Virus record (IMG/VR): IMGVR_UViG_3300045577_000036
Span: 1-32,742 of that record
Length of the DNA: 32,742 nt
Direction: 5' to 3' (one strand)
DNA from: a virus
The position numbers and the translations under genes are program-made. The notes under the pieces are model-generated. The model did no database searches, was not told the DNA's origin, and saw only the letters and a program-made list of their open reading frames with translations. This document shows, one piece after another, positions 7,989 through 14,989 of the stretch; the stretch's first letter is position 1, and the number at the start of each line of letters is the position of its first letter.

Positions 7989-8305
7989 GCGAATTCATTC
8001 ACGATACACTCGGCTTCCTCGGCAAGTTCTCAACGTGGATAGTATCGATTCTCGTCGGCATCACGGCGAAGATTTCTTATGAAGTCTATGTCAAAAGAAC
8101 ACTATCGATACTGCAATGGTTCGCAATCATCGGTATGTCGCTCATAAGCGGTTATATGATGAGCATCTATTGTCACTCCAATGGATGGAGTTCTCAAGGC
8201 CAATATCTCGTTCCAATCGCTACGTTAATGGGTGAGAAGATATTCATCTATCTCATCGAAAACTACAAGAGCATCATCGCAAAATTTCTAAACCTAAAAA
8301 AATGA
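7985..8305 (+). CDS. Putative holin (three membrane segments)
   Basis: A 106-residue protein with three predicted hydrophobic helices at about residues 16-33, 43-63 and 75-92 and a short basic C-terminus (KSIIAKFLNLKK). The size, topology and position just before an endolysin fit a class I holin, which forms the timed inner-membrane lesion; the ISYEVYVKRTLS stretch after helix 1 recalls LydA-like holins. Holin identity is inferred. It overlaps both neighbours by 4 bp (ATGA), forming a tight lysis cassette. Confidence 0.65.
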   Translation: MSEFIHDTLGFLGKFSTWIVSILVGITAKISYEVYVKRTLSILQWFAIIGMSLISGYMMSIYCHSNGWSSQGQYLVPIATLMGEKIFIYLIENYKSIIAKFLNLKK

Positions 8306-8865
8306 GTGATAAAAAGCCATTCGCCGAGACCAAGTTCGGCAAGTTTCTCAACGATAAACTCAAGCCAGTAGCAGGCGACATACTTGAAGTCGTTGGCGGC
8401 CTTACTGGAGTAGAAGCAATCGAACGAGTAGGTGAATTTTTGAATGATAAGAAGGATGAATCGAAGGCAATGAACGACCTCAATCTTGAATTCGAAAAAT
8501 ACAAGCTTGATATGCAGATGGAGATGCATCGACTCGAAGTTCAGTCCGAACTCGATGGCTACAAAGCGGAAGTTGAAGACCGAGTGAGTGCGCGAATTCG
8601 CGAAGCCGAATGGACGAAGGCAACGGGTAAACGTGATTGGATAATGGGCGCAGTAATTATTACTGGACTTGTTCTATTGGTTGGTAGTATCGCCACCATC
8701 GTGTTCGTGCAGATACCTGCCGAGAATCAACGCTTGGCTGATATGTGTTTCGGGGCGGTGATGTCTATCGGTGCGTCGATATTCAGCTACTATGTAGGTA
8801 GTTCTCGTTCATCAAGCATTAAAGACCAACACCTAAAAGAAATCTATGCCCAGTCGCAAAATTGA
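8302..8865 (+). CDS. Holin-like membrane protein with N-terminal coiled coil
   Basis: A 187-residue protein. Residues about 45-110 are charged and helical; two membrane helices follow at about 114-136 (MGAVIITGLVLLVGSIATIV) and 147-166, then the motif YYVGSSRSSSIKD. The GSSRxSxxKD tail after the last helix is like the 3TM holin family described for gene transfer agents (GTA_holin_3TM), so a second holin or antiholin is plausible; a spanin-like helper is less likely because there is no signal peptide or lipobox. It starts in an ATGA overlap with the previous holin-like gene and its end overlaps the endolysin start by 20 bp. Confidence 0.6.
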   Translation: MSDKKPFAETKFGKFLNDKLKPVAGDILEVVGGLTGVEAIERVGEFLNDKKDESKAMNDLNLEFEKYKLDMQMEMHRLEVQSELDGYKAEVEDRVSARIREAEWTKATGKRDWIMGAVIITGLVLLVGSIATIVFVQIPAENQRLADMCFGAVMSIGASIFSYYVGSSRSSSIKDQHLKEIYAQSQN

Positions 8866-9232
8866 AGACTGCGTTCAGCCATTACAAGAAGCGTGGCGCA
8901 TCGCATCAGCGGAGTACGCGAAGGCTTATCCTTCCGCTCCGCAAGTATTTTTAACCTGCACATATCGCTCGAATTTAGAGCAAGCGGAATTGTATGCAAA
9001 AGGCCGAACGAAAGCAGGGCCACGAGTCACTAACATCGCGAAGAATGGGAAGCATAACTCGTATCCATCCAAGGCTTTTGATATCGCATTCAAGAAGGCA
9101 GATGGCTCACTTGATTGGTCAGCAACTAACTTCAAGAATTTCGCCGCGATCGTGAAGAAAACCTCACCACTTGTCGAGTGGGGCGGTGATTGGAAGTCGT
9201 TCAAAGACTTGCCGCATTTCCAAGTTGCGTAA
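8846..9232 (+). CDS. Endolysin: M15-family L-Ala-D-Glu (VanY-like) peptidase
   Basis: A 128-residue single-domain zinc peptidase that cleaves peptidoglycan stem peptides at lysis. Motifs in order: TYRSNLEQAELYAKGRT (residues 39-55), KHNSYPSKAFDIAF with likely zinc ligands H70 and D79, and EWGGDW...LPHF with E111 and third ligand H124. The usual SxHxxGxAxD is here GKHNSYPSKAFD, a variant I associate with Peptidase_M15_4 lysins. There is no signal peptide, so export should depend on the adjacent holins. The ATG lies inside the end of the previous gene. Confidence 0.9.
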   Translation: MPSRKIEDCVQPLQEAWRIASAEYAKAYPSAPQVFLTCTYRSNLEQAELYAKGRTKAGPRVTNIAKNGKHNSYPSKAFDIAFKKADGSLDWSATNFKNFAAIVKKTSPLVEWGGDWKSFKDLPHFQVA

Positions 9233-10220
9233 CGAAAAATACATAGCCATCTATGAGTGGTTTTACGATAACCACTTCAAGAAGGCTGATATGCGCGAAT
9301 GGCATTCCGAGCAGGAGCAAATGAGTATGACATTCAAAGCGTTTTACGGTTGCTATCACAAGTGGAAAACGCGAATGGTCAATGGGCAGATGCGTAAGGC
9401 AATAAAAAAAGAAATGAATATGGCTAAAGCTACTAAACTGAAAAGCGAATTGAAGCCGTTAATCAAGCGAAAAACCGACCTCAACCTGCCTATAAGTAAG
9501 GCGCATAAGCCACACGATTTCTATCTCAATACGACCTATGACAACATACTTTTTCTCACCGACATACACGTACCATATCACGACATTGACGCTCTCAAAA
9601 GAGCCATCCAGTACGGTATTGACAATTCAGTCAACACGATTTGGCTCAATGGTGACATCGTCGACTTTTACGCGATATCCCGATACGACAAAGACCCAAG
9701 AAAGCGAGATTTCGGAGACGAGATAATGTCCGTAAGGATGCTTCTCGAATCACTTCGGAACATCTTTCCCGATGCGCAGATATACTATAAAGAAGGCAAT
9801 CACGAACAACGATGGCTCAAGTACATAATGAAGAACGCTCCCGACTTGCTTGCACTTGGTGAGTTCGATTTGCCTTCTATTCTCAAGTTAAACGAGTATA
9901 AGATTCACTTTATCGCTAACGAACGACTCGCTTGGGCAGGTGACTTGCTCTTGTTGCACGGAAACGAGATTCGATTGAGTGGCAATATTGCGCAGAAGTT
10001 GTATCAACGAACGTATAGCAAGGCGATTTGTGGACATCATCATCAAACGTGGGAATACTCCGAGCCGAATATCAAGAAAGAATTCGTACATACATATGCA
10101 GTCGGATGTCTATGTGAGTTGCATCCCGAATACATGATGTACAATCGACATAACCACGGCTTCGCGCATATCATAATTGATAAAGGAAAGGCAATCGTAA
10201 AAAATATACGCATCGAATGA
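9225..10220 (+). CDS. Calcineurin-like metallophosphoesterase
   Basis: All motifs of the family are present (numbering from the TTG at 9225, 331 residues): DIH (113-115), NGDIVDF with D144, GNHE (191-194), LLHGNE with H245 and GHHH (270-273), so a two-metal phosphoesterase is well supported. Substrate is unknown; phage members may act on nucleotides or nucleic acids. The first ~60 residues look helix-rich and HTH-like (KYIAIYEWFYDNHFKKADMREW), suggesting a nucleic-acid-binding head. The start is uncertain: TTG 9225 overlaps the endolysin stop, a TTG at 9171 would lengthen it, and the first ATG is 9291, which would cut into this domain. The stop overlaps the next gene (ATGA). Confidence 0.85.
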   Translation: MRNEKYIAIYEWFYDNHFKKADMREWHSEQEQMSMTFKAFYGCYHKWKTRMVNGQMRKAIKKEMNMAKATKLKSELKPLIKRKTDLNLPISKAHKPHDFYLNTTYDNILFLTDIHVPYHDIDALKRAIQYGIDNSVNTIWLNGDIVDFYAISRYDKDPRKRDFGDEIMSVRMLLESLRNIFPDAQIYYKEGNHEQRWLKYIMKNAPDLLALGEFDLPSILKLNEYKIHFIANERLAWAGDLLLLHGNEIRLSGNIAQKLYQRTYSKAICGHHHQTWEYSEPNIKKEFVHTYAVGCLCELHPEYMMYNRHNHGFAHIIIDKGKAIVKNIRIE

Positions 10221-10465
10221 ATCGAATCAAATACCCGAAAGTCCAAGAAAGGAAACTAATGCGCGAGAATGCGCGAGGTCTATACTGCGATGGCGTGATT
10301 GAGATAGACCCACGACTCGGTTCACGCGAGTATCTCATCGTTTTGATTCACGAATACCTGCATCACATATACCCTTGGATGACCGAAGAGCAGGTTGATG
10401 CAAGTGGTGAGTTGATTGGTGGCTTTTTGTGGAAGAATAACTATCGGAAAGTCCAATTAAAGTAA
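10217..10465 (+). CDS. Small HExxH putative metalloprotease-like protein
   Basis: An 82-residue protein carrying LIHEYLHHIYPWMTEEQVDA, that is HEYLH plus a downstream Glu, as in minimal gluzincin-like zinc proteins (ImmA/SprT-like cores). Active peptidase function is not certain because the domain is very short; a zinc-binding structural role is possible. It is the last rightward gene, coupled to the phosphoesterase by ATGA, and its 3' end overlaps the end of the convergent leftward gene by 9 bp. No terminator hairpin is visible between them. Confidence 0.65.
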   Translation: MNRIKYPKVQERKLMRENARGLYCDGVIEIDPRLGSREYLIVLIHEYLHHIYPWMTEEQVDASGELIGGFLWKNNYRKVQLK

Positions 10466-10672
10466 GTAAGCGTCGAGCCAGTACTCGTATAAGTCGCGCA
10501 TATATTCAACCGTGAACTCATCGGGGTCTTGACACTCCATAAACACAATGAATTGACGAGCGACATTTACGTGAATTCGCTTCACGATCGTGTGAAATCC
10601 TGCGTGAACCTCTTCGTCCAAATCGCATAGCAAGAATTCTTCTTTAGCGAATGAATAGTCCAGTCGTTTCAT
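10457..10672 (-). CDS. Small acidic protein of unknown function
   Basis: A 71-residue protein that I do not recognise. It is acidic with helical stretches (FAKEEFLLCDLDEEVHAGF; DEFTVEYMRDLYEYWLDAYLL) and no membrane helix. It is the last gene of the long leftward operon; its start overlaps the end of the upstream membrane protein gene by 29 bp. The leader before ATG 10672 is TTTTAATCA, in keeping with the A/T-rich leaders elsewhere. Confidence 0.6.
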   Translation of the reverse strand: MKRLDYSFAKEEFLLCDLDEEVHAGFHTIVKRIHVNVARQFIVFMECQDPDEFTVEYMRDLYEYWLDAYLL

Positions 10673-10895
10673 TGATTAAAAGCATTGAGAAGAGACCTCC
10701 GAACGTAGTTGCGAAGAAGTCACCGAATGAAAAATCGGAGTCGGTGTACGTGTCATAGAACTCCTTGAAGAAGGCCGCACTCATCACGAGAAAAATACAC
10801 GCAAGCGGCTCGAATACGAGAGCGAATAGAGCATAGATGAACGCTCCATAGATGAAGTGATTCGCTTTGTCTTGGGGTAGTTGTGGAAGCTTCAT
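10644..10895 (-). CDS. Small membrane protein (DKxxHF type)
   Basis: An 83-residue protein starting MKLPQLPQDKANHFIYGAF, followed by two or three hydrophobic helices and KEFYDTYTDSDFSFGDFFAT between them. The layout DKxxHF..G, hydrophobic helices, KExxD..., D...D, final helix matches a family of small phage/bacterial membrane proteins (YfiM/DUF2279-like, from memory). ATG 10895 is preferred because it overlaps the upstream stop in an ATGA, while a GTG farther up would invade that gene. The role is unknown; an effect on the envelope or on superinfection is speculation. Confidence 0.65.
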   Translation of the reverse strand: MKLPQLPQDKANHFIYGAFIYALFALVFEPLACIFLVMSAAFFKEFYDTYTDSDFSFGDFFATTFGGLFSMLLINETTGLFIR

Positions 10896-11374
10896 AGTTC
10901 TAAATAATAAAACGGAGTATATGACTCTTTCACCTTCCACTTCGAGACCATTCCATACGGAACTCGATAATAGTTCGCCTTATAATCACCTATCGGCTCA
11001 ATAAATATGTAATGAGTCACCTTCTTTTTATTGTGCGCCCTGCGATTGACCCGAAGTTCACGACTTGAGACATACTTGACATCGATAAAGTAGTCACCTT
11101 TCACGTGGAAATCGAAGTCGTCTCGGCCTTGGTCGAGTATGGTGGTGGTAAATTCAACGCCTTGGCAATTCAAGTAGTCTGCGAAAATCAATTCTGCAAG
11201 TGCGCCATTCACATCTACTTGGTAGTTGAGGTGACCGCGATCGTAGTCGGAATGCTTTGCTCTTAATTGTTCGCACTGGAGCGTCCGCATACGACCGATT
11301 CGCTCGGCCATCGAATGCAGGTGAGCAGGATAGTGGATGATGTCTCGCTTTATTTCGGAAGGAGGTCGCGACAT
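10892..11374 (-). CDS. Putative PD-(D/E)XK-type nuclease
   Basis: A 160-residue protein with a plausible restriction-endonuclease-like core: an N-terminal helix with Glu in GALAELIFADYL, then DQGRDDFDF, then YFIDVKYVS. These supply the E, D and D-x-K positions of the fold. The catalytic assignment is inferred from spacing and hydrophobicity. Specific role unknown: host DNA degradation, junction resolution or a partner of the C5 methyltransferase two genes upstream are all possible. ATG 11374 is preferred over longer versions because the extra upstream sequence overlaps a membrane protein gene in another frame. It joins the downstream membrane gene by ATGA. Confidence 0.6.
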   Translation of the reverse strand: MSRPPSEIKRDIIHYPAHLHSMAERIGRMRTLQCEQLRAKHSDYDRGHLNYQVDVNGALAELIFADYLNCQGVEFTTTILDQGRDDFDFHVKGDYFIDVKYVSSRELRVNRRAHNKKKVTHYIFIEPIGDYKANYYRVPYGMVSKWKVKESYTPFYYLEL

Positions 11375-11688
11375 ATGTATAGTACGTAATGGTAAGACAC
11401 GACAATATTCTCCTTCTCCAGTTTTTTTAGCATTCGTCGTATGCGCAATCCGATGATGAAGTGGTCGATTCCGCAGAGCCAAATAATTAAGATGAACGCG
11501 AAGAACCAAGCGGCAGGTAGCCATAGCGTAATTCCTCCAAGCGAAAGAATAAGAAACATCACCAGCGAGTAACTGAACCACGGCTTGAGCGTTCCAAGAT
11601 TTCTATAAGTCCATCGGTATATTCCGAGGTCGAAATAAGTATCCGTGAATACCTCACGGATGCGGTTATTAATGTCATTTTGTGTCAT
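11350..11688 (-). CDS. Two-helix membrane protein of unknown function
   Basis: A 112-residue protein with two hydrophobic helices at about residues 36-56 and 57-76 (SYSLVMFLILSLGG; WLPAAWFFAFILIIWLCGI), a charged N-terminal domain and a basic cytoplasmic-like stretch after them (LRIRRMLKKLEKEN). No family recognised. It overlaps the upstream gene by 4 bp (ATGA) and the downstream nuclease-like gene by 25 bp, so it is part of the coupled leftward chain. Confidence 0.6.
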   Translation of the reverse strand: MTQNDINNRIREVFTDTYFDLGIYRWTYRNLGTLKPWFSYSLVMFLILSLGGITLWLPAAWFFAFILIIWLCGIDHFIIGLRIRRMLKKLEKENIVVSYHYVLYICRDLLPK

Positions 11689-11846
11689 AAATAAATAGAA
11701 TTTTTTGTTAGTGTATAAAGGTCTCGATTGACTGACTTGAGTTTATAATGGAGAAGTCTTCTTATGTACCTATTTTTTGCGAATTCGCAGAGCGTGATGA
11801 GGTCGACTCTTCTCGCTTTTAATTCATCGATTGTAGGTTGTTTCAT
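11685..11846 (-). CDS. Small basic protein, 53 residues
   Basis: Translation begins MKQPTIDELKARRVDLITLC and is basic and helical (RRLLHYKLKSVNRDLYTLTKN). ATG 11846 follows the leader AATTCAACAAT. It overlaps the 3' end of the methyltransferase by 23 bp and the next gene by ATGA. Function unknown; the composition would suit a nucleic-acid or protein-binding helper. Confidence 0.55.
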   Translation of the reverse strand: MKQPTIDELKARRVDLITLCEFAKNRYIRRLLHYKLKSVNRDLYTLTKNSIYL

Positions 11847-12690
11847 ATTGTTGAATTGCTTTGAAAATTTCGAACGCCACGTTCGGAACAATTGCGTTTC
11901 CGTATGCCATTATGGATTCTTTTCTCCACTTTGAAAAGGTAATTCCGTCCAATTGGGTGGGAATCCCATCATCTCCGCGACAAATCGGGGATTGAGTTGG
12001 GAAGTCGATCCAGGAATCTTTCGCATTGAATTTTTCGAACCGCCCCATTCCGCTATGGAATGCTGCGAATTTTTGCTCCCACTTGTAGGTGTCGGTAGCA
12101 TTCCAAATTGCAGAGCGTTGTTCAGTGTTACTGAATGCATCGATCCCTCTTTTATTTGACTGCTCTTCATATTCATTGTGGCATTTGTCGCGTCCATTGC
12201 AGTCGGAGTAGGCAACAAACCAAATGCGTTCTCGGCGATGAGGCGCATTGGTCGCGCACGCAGGTATAAGAAAGGGCGCGACTTGATACCCAAGATTTTC
12301 CAAGTCAGTACACACCTCATCGAATACCAACCCTCCATTCCAGTTAGTAAGGCCGCGAACGTTTTCGCCCACGACGAAACGTGGGGCAATTTCTCTAATT
12401 GCTCGACACATCTGCGGCCATAGATGGCGTTCGTCATCTTTTCCGCGTCGCATTCCAGCGGATGAGTACGGTTGGCAAGGAAAGCCTCCCGAAATAACGT
12501 CAATTGTTCCATTGTGTTTGGTAAAATCAGTTTTATTAATATCCGTGTATTGAATAGCGTTCGGCCAATAATGTTTCAAAACTCGTTGTCCGAATGGATT
12601 CCATTCGCAGTGAAAAACGTTTTCCCATCCCATCCACTCGGCGGCGAGATCGAAGCCTCCTATTCCCGAAAATAGTGAACCGTGCGTCAT
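11824..12690 (-). CDS. DNA (cytosine-5) methyltransferase
   Basis: A 288-residue C5 methyltransferase using S-adenosylmethionine. Motifs in order: I SLFSGIGGFD (5-14), IV GGFPCQP with catalytic C72, VI ENV (109-111), VIII RRERIWF (152-158), and X YGNAIVP (263-269); the region between VIII and X (about 165-230) should carry target recognition but is short. All catalytic motifs are intact, so it is probably active. The likely role is to protect phage DNA from host restriction. It is coupled to the upstream small gene by ATGA. A 200-codon open frame lies wholly inside it in another frame on the same strand (11910-12512). Confidence 0.95.
   Translation of the reverse strand: MTHGSLFSGIGGFDLAAEWMGWENVFHCEWNPFGQRVLKHYWPNAIQYTDINKTDFTKHNGTIDVISGGFPCQPYSSAGMRRGKDDERHLWPQMCRAIREIAPRFVVGENVRGLTNWNGGLVFDEVCTDLENLGYQVAPFLIPACATNAPHRRERIWFVAYSDCNGRDKCHNEYEEQSNKRGIDAFSNTEQRSAIWNATDTYKWEQKFAAFHSGMGRFEKFNAKDSWIDFPTQSPICRGDDGIPTQLDGITFSKWRKESIMAYGNAIVPNVAFEIFKAIQQYETTYNR
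11910..12512 (-). CDS. Candidate overprinted ORF nested in the C5 methyltransferase
   Basis: A 200-codon ORF in a different frame of the same strand, fully inside the methyltransferase. It starts MEQLTLF after the leader CCAAACACA, which fits the initiation context used here, and contains two LLPTPT/MLPTPT motifs and LNPRFVAEMMGFPPNWTELPF-like sequence near its end. I recall methyltransferase-linked phage 'hypothetical proteins' with the same motifs. However, the motifs coincide with methyltransferase motif VIII (WFVAYSD read one base off gives GLLPTPT) and with the GDDGIPTQLD segment, so part of the conservation is forced. It could be a real overlapping gene or a persistent shadow. Confidence 0.35.
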   Translation of the reverse strand: MEQLTLFREAFLANRTHPLECDAEKMTNAIYGRRCVEQLEKLPHVSSWAKTFAALLTGMEGWYSMRCVLTWKILGIKSRPFLYLRARPMRLIAENAFGLLPTPTAMDATNATMNMKSSQIKEGSMHSVTLNNALQFGMLPTPTSGSKNSQHSIAEWGGSKNSMRKIPGSTSQLNPRFVAEMMGFPPNWTELPFQSGEKNP

Positions 12691-12923
12691 AGTGGTCTCC
12701 AGTTTACTTGTTCGCGTTCGATGTTCGCGAGGATAGTACCTGCGATTGCTTCTTGTTGGTCGGGAGTTGCATCGTGGACATCAATCGAGAACTTGATACT
12801 TCCGTTCGTGTGGCGCAGGAGGGTGAATTCCCATTCAATTTTTTCGCAGTGTGGGAAGGCGATGAAGATAGTACCTGAAAAGAATTCAGTTTTCTTGTGT
12901 GGCTTGTCGCTAATGGTTATCAT
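12687..12923 (-). CDS. Small protein of unknown function upstream of the methyltransferase
   Basis: A 78-residue protein, not recognised. The first part is beta-prone (KTEFFSGTIFIAFPHCEKIEWEF), followed by a helical, acidic stretch (DATPDQQEAIAGTILANIERE). It has no membrane segment. It is tied to the methyltransferase by an ATGA overlap and follows the NinG gene after 2 bp, so it is in the same transcript. Confidence 0.6.
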   Translation of the reverse strand: MITISDKPHKKTEFFSGTIFIAFPHCEKIEWEFTLLRHTNGSIKFSIDVHDATPDQQEAIAGTILANIEREQVNWRPL

Positions 12924-12925
12924 AA

Positions 12926-13453
12926 TTATGGTTTTAATTGTTTTATGAGTGTTTTATAGTGCGTTAATTTCTCTTTGATTTCGTCGATAGTAAGTCGGAG
13001 TTCAGTGTTGCGGAGCGTGTAGAGTTCATTGAATTGACTTGTGCCGATTCGGCTCGGTAAGTTGTGGGCGTATTCGATGAGATTTCCGTGGCGATGTTGG
13101 TTGCAGTGGGTGCATTGGCCGTGGCAATTTTGTTCGTGGTAGCGAAGATTTGGATAATTTCCAACGGAAAAAAAATGGCCAGCATCATACTTCCCTTGCA
13201 GAGATCGACCGCAAGAGATGCACGGCTTGCCTCGGTCACGCAATCGGATGTACGTATTGAATACTTGCTGAAGTTCTTTGCGCCACTGACTTGCAGGCTT
13301 GAGGTCTTCTCGTTTCTTTTTGATTTCATCTTTGTTCTTCTTGCTCTTTTTTTGATTAGCGTGTTCAATAATGCACAATGGATTGGTGCAAGTAACTTGA
13401 AGTGATGAGTATGTTGGCTCAAATAGTTGTCGGCAGATTTTACACTTTCTCAT
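12926..13453 (-). CDS. ninG: NinG-like recombination protein
   Basis: A 175-residue protein matching lambda NinG (Rap), a structure-specific recombination endonuclease acting on branched DNA. It has an N-terminal zinc knuckle (C4, C7, C22, C27), a Lys-rich helix, then the core CISCG (C78, C81), AGHFFSVG (H93), QCTHCN (C114, C117) and HGNLIEY. These are the conserved Cys/His positions of the family. It acts with the single-strand annealing protein and exonuclease encoded upstream. The start (13453) overlaps the end of the preceding small gene by 14 bp. Confidence 0.88.
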   Translation of the reverse strand: MRKCKICRQLFEPTYSSLQVTCTNPLCIIEHANQKKSKKNKDEIKKKREDLKPASQWRKELQQVFNTYIRLRDRGKPCISCGRSLQGKYDAGHFFSVGNYPNLRYHEQNCHGQCTHCNQHRHGNLIEYAHNLPSRIGTSQFNELYTLRNTELRLTIDEIKEKLTHYKTLIKQLKP

Positions 13454-13655
13454 AATAGTCGACTACTTGCTTTATGTAGTCGTTGTGAAGATACCAAGAA
13501 TACGGATATGCAACATAGCGTCGACCGATAGGTGACCACGATCGTTCGATGCTTCCGCAATAGATGCACGATGAGTCGTCGAACTTGAAGAGGTACTTGT
13601 TGTCTATGATGCATTCAAAGCCATCGTCTTCGGTGAGGTAGAATCGTGGATTCAT
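13440..13655 (-). CDS. Small Cys- and Tyr-rich protein, unknown
   Basis: A 71-residue protein with C15 and a CxxC pair (C30, C33) and a Tyr/Trp-rich C-terminal half (RRYVAYPYSWYLHNDYIKQVV). A partial zinc site is possible, but only three cysteines are present. It starts in a TAATG overlap with the DnaB stop and ends inside the NinG gene, so it is embedded in the replication-recombination operon. Confidence 0.55.
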   Translation of the reverse strand: MNPRFYLTEDDGFECIIDNKYLFKFDDSSCIYCGSIERSWSPIGRRYVAYPYSWYLHNDYIKQVVDYYEKV

Positions 13656-14989
13656 TAGAAATAATTTTGGGTATTAAGGTCAGTGTATTTCATTATCGAT
13701 GGATTGAATGATATCGGTACTGCTCCAGTGCCGCCATTGCGTTGCTTCGACACTATGTACTCGGCATAGCCTTGGATACCGCCTTCAACCTGCATTCCAT
13801 AGTACTCGGGTCGGAAGAGGAACGTGACAATATCTGCATCTTGCTCCAGCGAACCCGATTCACGCAGGTCACTTATCATCGGCTTCTTATCACTTCTTGA
13901 TTCGACCGCTCGTGATAGTTGAGCAAGGACAACCATAGGTATGTTGTTCTCTTTCGCAATCAATTTTAGATTTCGCGAGATGGTGGACAATTCCTGCTCT
14001 CGATTTGCATTACGATTACCATTCTTTCCGACCGACATCAACTGGATGTAGTCAACGAAAACGATTTCCACTCGATGCTTCGCGATGAGGTTCTTGACTT
14101 TATTGGACAAGTCGAAAACTGACAAGTCAGCCGAGTCGTCGATATAAATAGGCAAGCGATTAACTTGGTCGAGGTAGTGGTAATAAAGTCGAAGCGTGTC
14201 ATCATCAAGTTTGTACTTCATCAACTTCTCACTTGGGATACCCGTCATCATAGACATCAGTCGGTAGACAACTTGCACACTACTCATCTCAAGTGAAAAG
14301 AACGCCACTGGAGTGCCTTGCTTGGCGAGTTCTAATACTTCGGTCAAGGCCATCGCGGTCTTGCCCATTCCAGGACGACCTGCCATATACATCAAGTCAC
14401 TTTTTTGATGACCGCCAATAAGCGTGTCGATAGCCTTGATGCTTGTAGAGTAGCCACTGATAGTCTTATTTGATAGCGATCGCGCGACGATTGATTCGGT
14501 TGCTTCTGGAGTAATGACCGACACGTGTACTGCATCTCGCTTGTTTGCTCCTCCGAACGTATTGTTGAGTGTTGTAAGGACTTCACCGTATATATCAAAG
14601 ATGTCCACGCCAAGGTCAAAAGCTTTCGTTGATACTTCTGCAGACAATCGGATGAGCGTTCTGCGTATCCACAATTCGTTAAGCGTTAACGCCCATATTT
14701 CGAGGTTAGCGGATGAAGCAACTCGACTTGTCAAATTACTGATGTAAACTTGATATCCATCGAATTCCAATTTAAGCGATTTAAGGCACTTAATTGTGGT
14801 CAGTAGGTCTATCGGCTCACTTTTGCGAGATAGTTCAGCCATTGCCTTATAAATGCGTTTATTACGCTCGTCATAGAACTTCTCTTCAGTAAGTTGAGTT
14901 GCGACCTTGGTCATCGCGTCACGATCGAGCAGGATTGCTCCAAGAATTACGTTCTCTAATTCAAGGTCGTTGGGTAGTGATTGGTGCAT
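13655..14989 (-). CDS. dnaB: Replicative DNA helicase, DnaB family
   Basis: A 444-residue hexameric 5'-3' replicative helicase. The N-terminal domain begins HQSLPNDLELENVILGAILL, the standard DnaB start. The RecA-like domain has Walker A GRPGMGKT (204-211), SLEM (232-235), Walker B FVDYIQL with D313, and LAQLSRAVESR...DLRESGSLEQDAD (355-386). ATG 14989 is preferred: the DnaB-like sequence begins there and the leader ACGAATACAACCT is A-rich; an ATG at 15031 would add 14 residues. It overlaps the replication initiator gene by 29 bp, so initiator and helicase are co-expressed. Confidence 0.95.
   Translation of the reverse strand: MHQSLPNDLELENVILGAILLDRDAMTKVATQLTEEKFYDERNKRIYKAMAELSRKSEPIDLLTTIKCLKSLKLEFDGYQVYISNLTSRVASSANLEIWALTLNELWIRRTLIRLSAEVSTKAFDLGVDIFDIYGEVLTTLNNTFGGANKRDAVHVSVITPEATESIVARSLSNKTISGYSTSIKAIDTLIGGHQKSDLMYMAGRPGMGKTAMALTEVLELAKQGTPVAFFSLEMSSVQVVYRLMSMMTGIPSEKLMKYKLDDDTLRLYYHYLDQVNRLPIYIDDSADLSVFDLSNKVKNLIAKHRVEIVFVDYIQLMSVGKNGNRNANREQELSTISRNLKLIAKENNIPMVVLAQLSRAVESRSDKKPMISDLRESGSLEQDADIVTFLFRPEYYGMQVEGGIQGYAEYIVSKQRNGGTGAVPISFNPSIMKYTDLNTQNYF

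Noticed and set aside
11375-11581. Longer version of the nuclease-like gene (229 residues)
   Set aside because: The extra 69 residues lie over the two-helix membrane protein gene, which is supported by its own leader and ATGA coupling.
13118-13127. GCCGTGGCAA, one base from the iteron consensus, in the NinG gene
   Set aside because: A single isolated copy without phasing or an AT-rich neighbour; expected by chance.
13064-13405. 113-codon rightward frame opposite NinG with a hydrophobic translation
   Set aside because: NinG on the other strand is firmly supported by its Cys/His motifs; the hydrophobicity is the antisense image of its codons.
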